DNA of 12,809 nt. It comes from Microcaldota archaeon. Its GTDB lineage: Archaea > Micrarchaeota > Micrarchaeia > Micrarchaeales > CABMGC01. The translations under genes and the position numbers were made by a program. Location: assembly GCA_021850955.1 (NCBI GenBank), contig JAJZKH010000011.1:1-12809 (forward strand), in the 5' to 3' direction. Position 1 is the first letter of the stretch. The number at the start of each line of letters is the position of its first letter. The notes under the pieces were generated by a model. The model was not told the origin of the DNA. It made no database searches and worked only from the letters and a program-made list of their open reading frames with translations. Positions 12,725 through 12,809 of this stretch are shown here, in pieces.

Positions 12725-12809
12725 AAAATTACAACAAATAACTGCAAATGAGATAAAAAGGAGAAGTACAATATTATCAAGAGAAATCCGTGAGATGCAG
12801 GTTTCTCAA
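12725..12809 (+). pseudogene. Fragment of a second methylthiotransferase gene copy (direct repeat copy 2)
   Basis: An 85-bp near-copy (83/85) of 11166-11250, running to the window edge. In the same frame it encodes the same 28 residues as codons 332-359: both substitutions are synonymous (AGA to AGG, Arg; CTA to TTA, Leu). An in-frame TAA at 12723-12725 directly precedes the homology and no start codon precedes it, so as it stands the copy lacks its first 331 codons. It may be a real partial duplication that continues beyond the window, or a join to another strain's gene at a contig end. Confidence 0.85.

Noticed and set aside
1..12809. CRISPR array, insertion sequence, integrase or tRNA gene
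   Set aside because: No spaced repeats, transposase or integrase motifs, terminal inverted repeats or tRNA signatures were found.

Overview
The window looks like a piece of a small, AT-rich archaeal genome, probably of the DPANN/ARMAN kind. The archaeal assignment rests on aIF5A with a hypusine site, ribosomal proteins S24e and S27ae, an archaeal-type radical-SAM tRNA methylthiotransferase, an isoleucyl-tRNA synthetase of about 1050 residues, TATA boxes about 25 nt before start codons, and GTGAT-type ribosome-binding sites matching the usual archaeal 16S 3' end. The DPANN placement is inferred from base composition, very tight packing and several small unfamiliar membrane proteins; no single marker gene proves it.

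Layout. 1-531 has no convincing gene. 532-2436 is a large secreted, C-terminally anchored surface protein with PKD/Ig-like repeats. 2549-3480 is a translation cluster (aIF5A, S24e, S27ae), followed in the same direction by a CPBP (CAAX-type) membrane protease whose open frame contains no ATG. On the minus strand, 5658-4317 holds a CDP-alcohol phosphatidyltransferase overlapping a family 2 glycosyltransferase, probably a lipid or glycolipid pair. 5746-8898 is ileS. 9824-8904 (minus) is a membrane-anchored surface protein with very many N-glycosylation sequons. 10073-9885 (minus) is a 62-residue, eight-cysteine zinc-finger protein, divergent from the tRNA methylthiotransferase gene at 10174-11436. 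12674-11439 (minus) is a two-gene unit of a five-helix membrane protein and a two-cluster ferredoxin. The last 85 bases (12725-12809) nearly duplicate an internal piece of the methylthiotransferase gene.

How the genes fit together. Translation (aIF5A, S24e, S27ae, IleRS, ms2t6A tRNA modification) and the cell envelope (two surface proteins, lipid head-group and glycosyl transfer, membrane protease) account for nearly everything. Convergent pairs are separated by only 1, 5 and 2 nt.

Most notable points: a likely AUA start codon for the CPBP gene, supported by a perfect GTGAT site and a context shared with the three preceding genes; a recurrent GTGAT-N3-start pattern that also explains a TTG start; a CDP-alcohol phosphatidyltransferase whose catalytic motif is split by about 39 residues; a FYVE-like cysteine spacing in a tiny archaeal protein; and the duplicated fragment at the right end, whose two differences are both synonymous.
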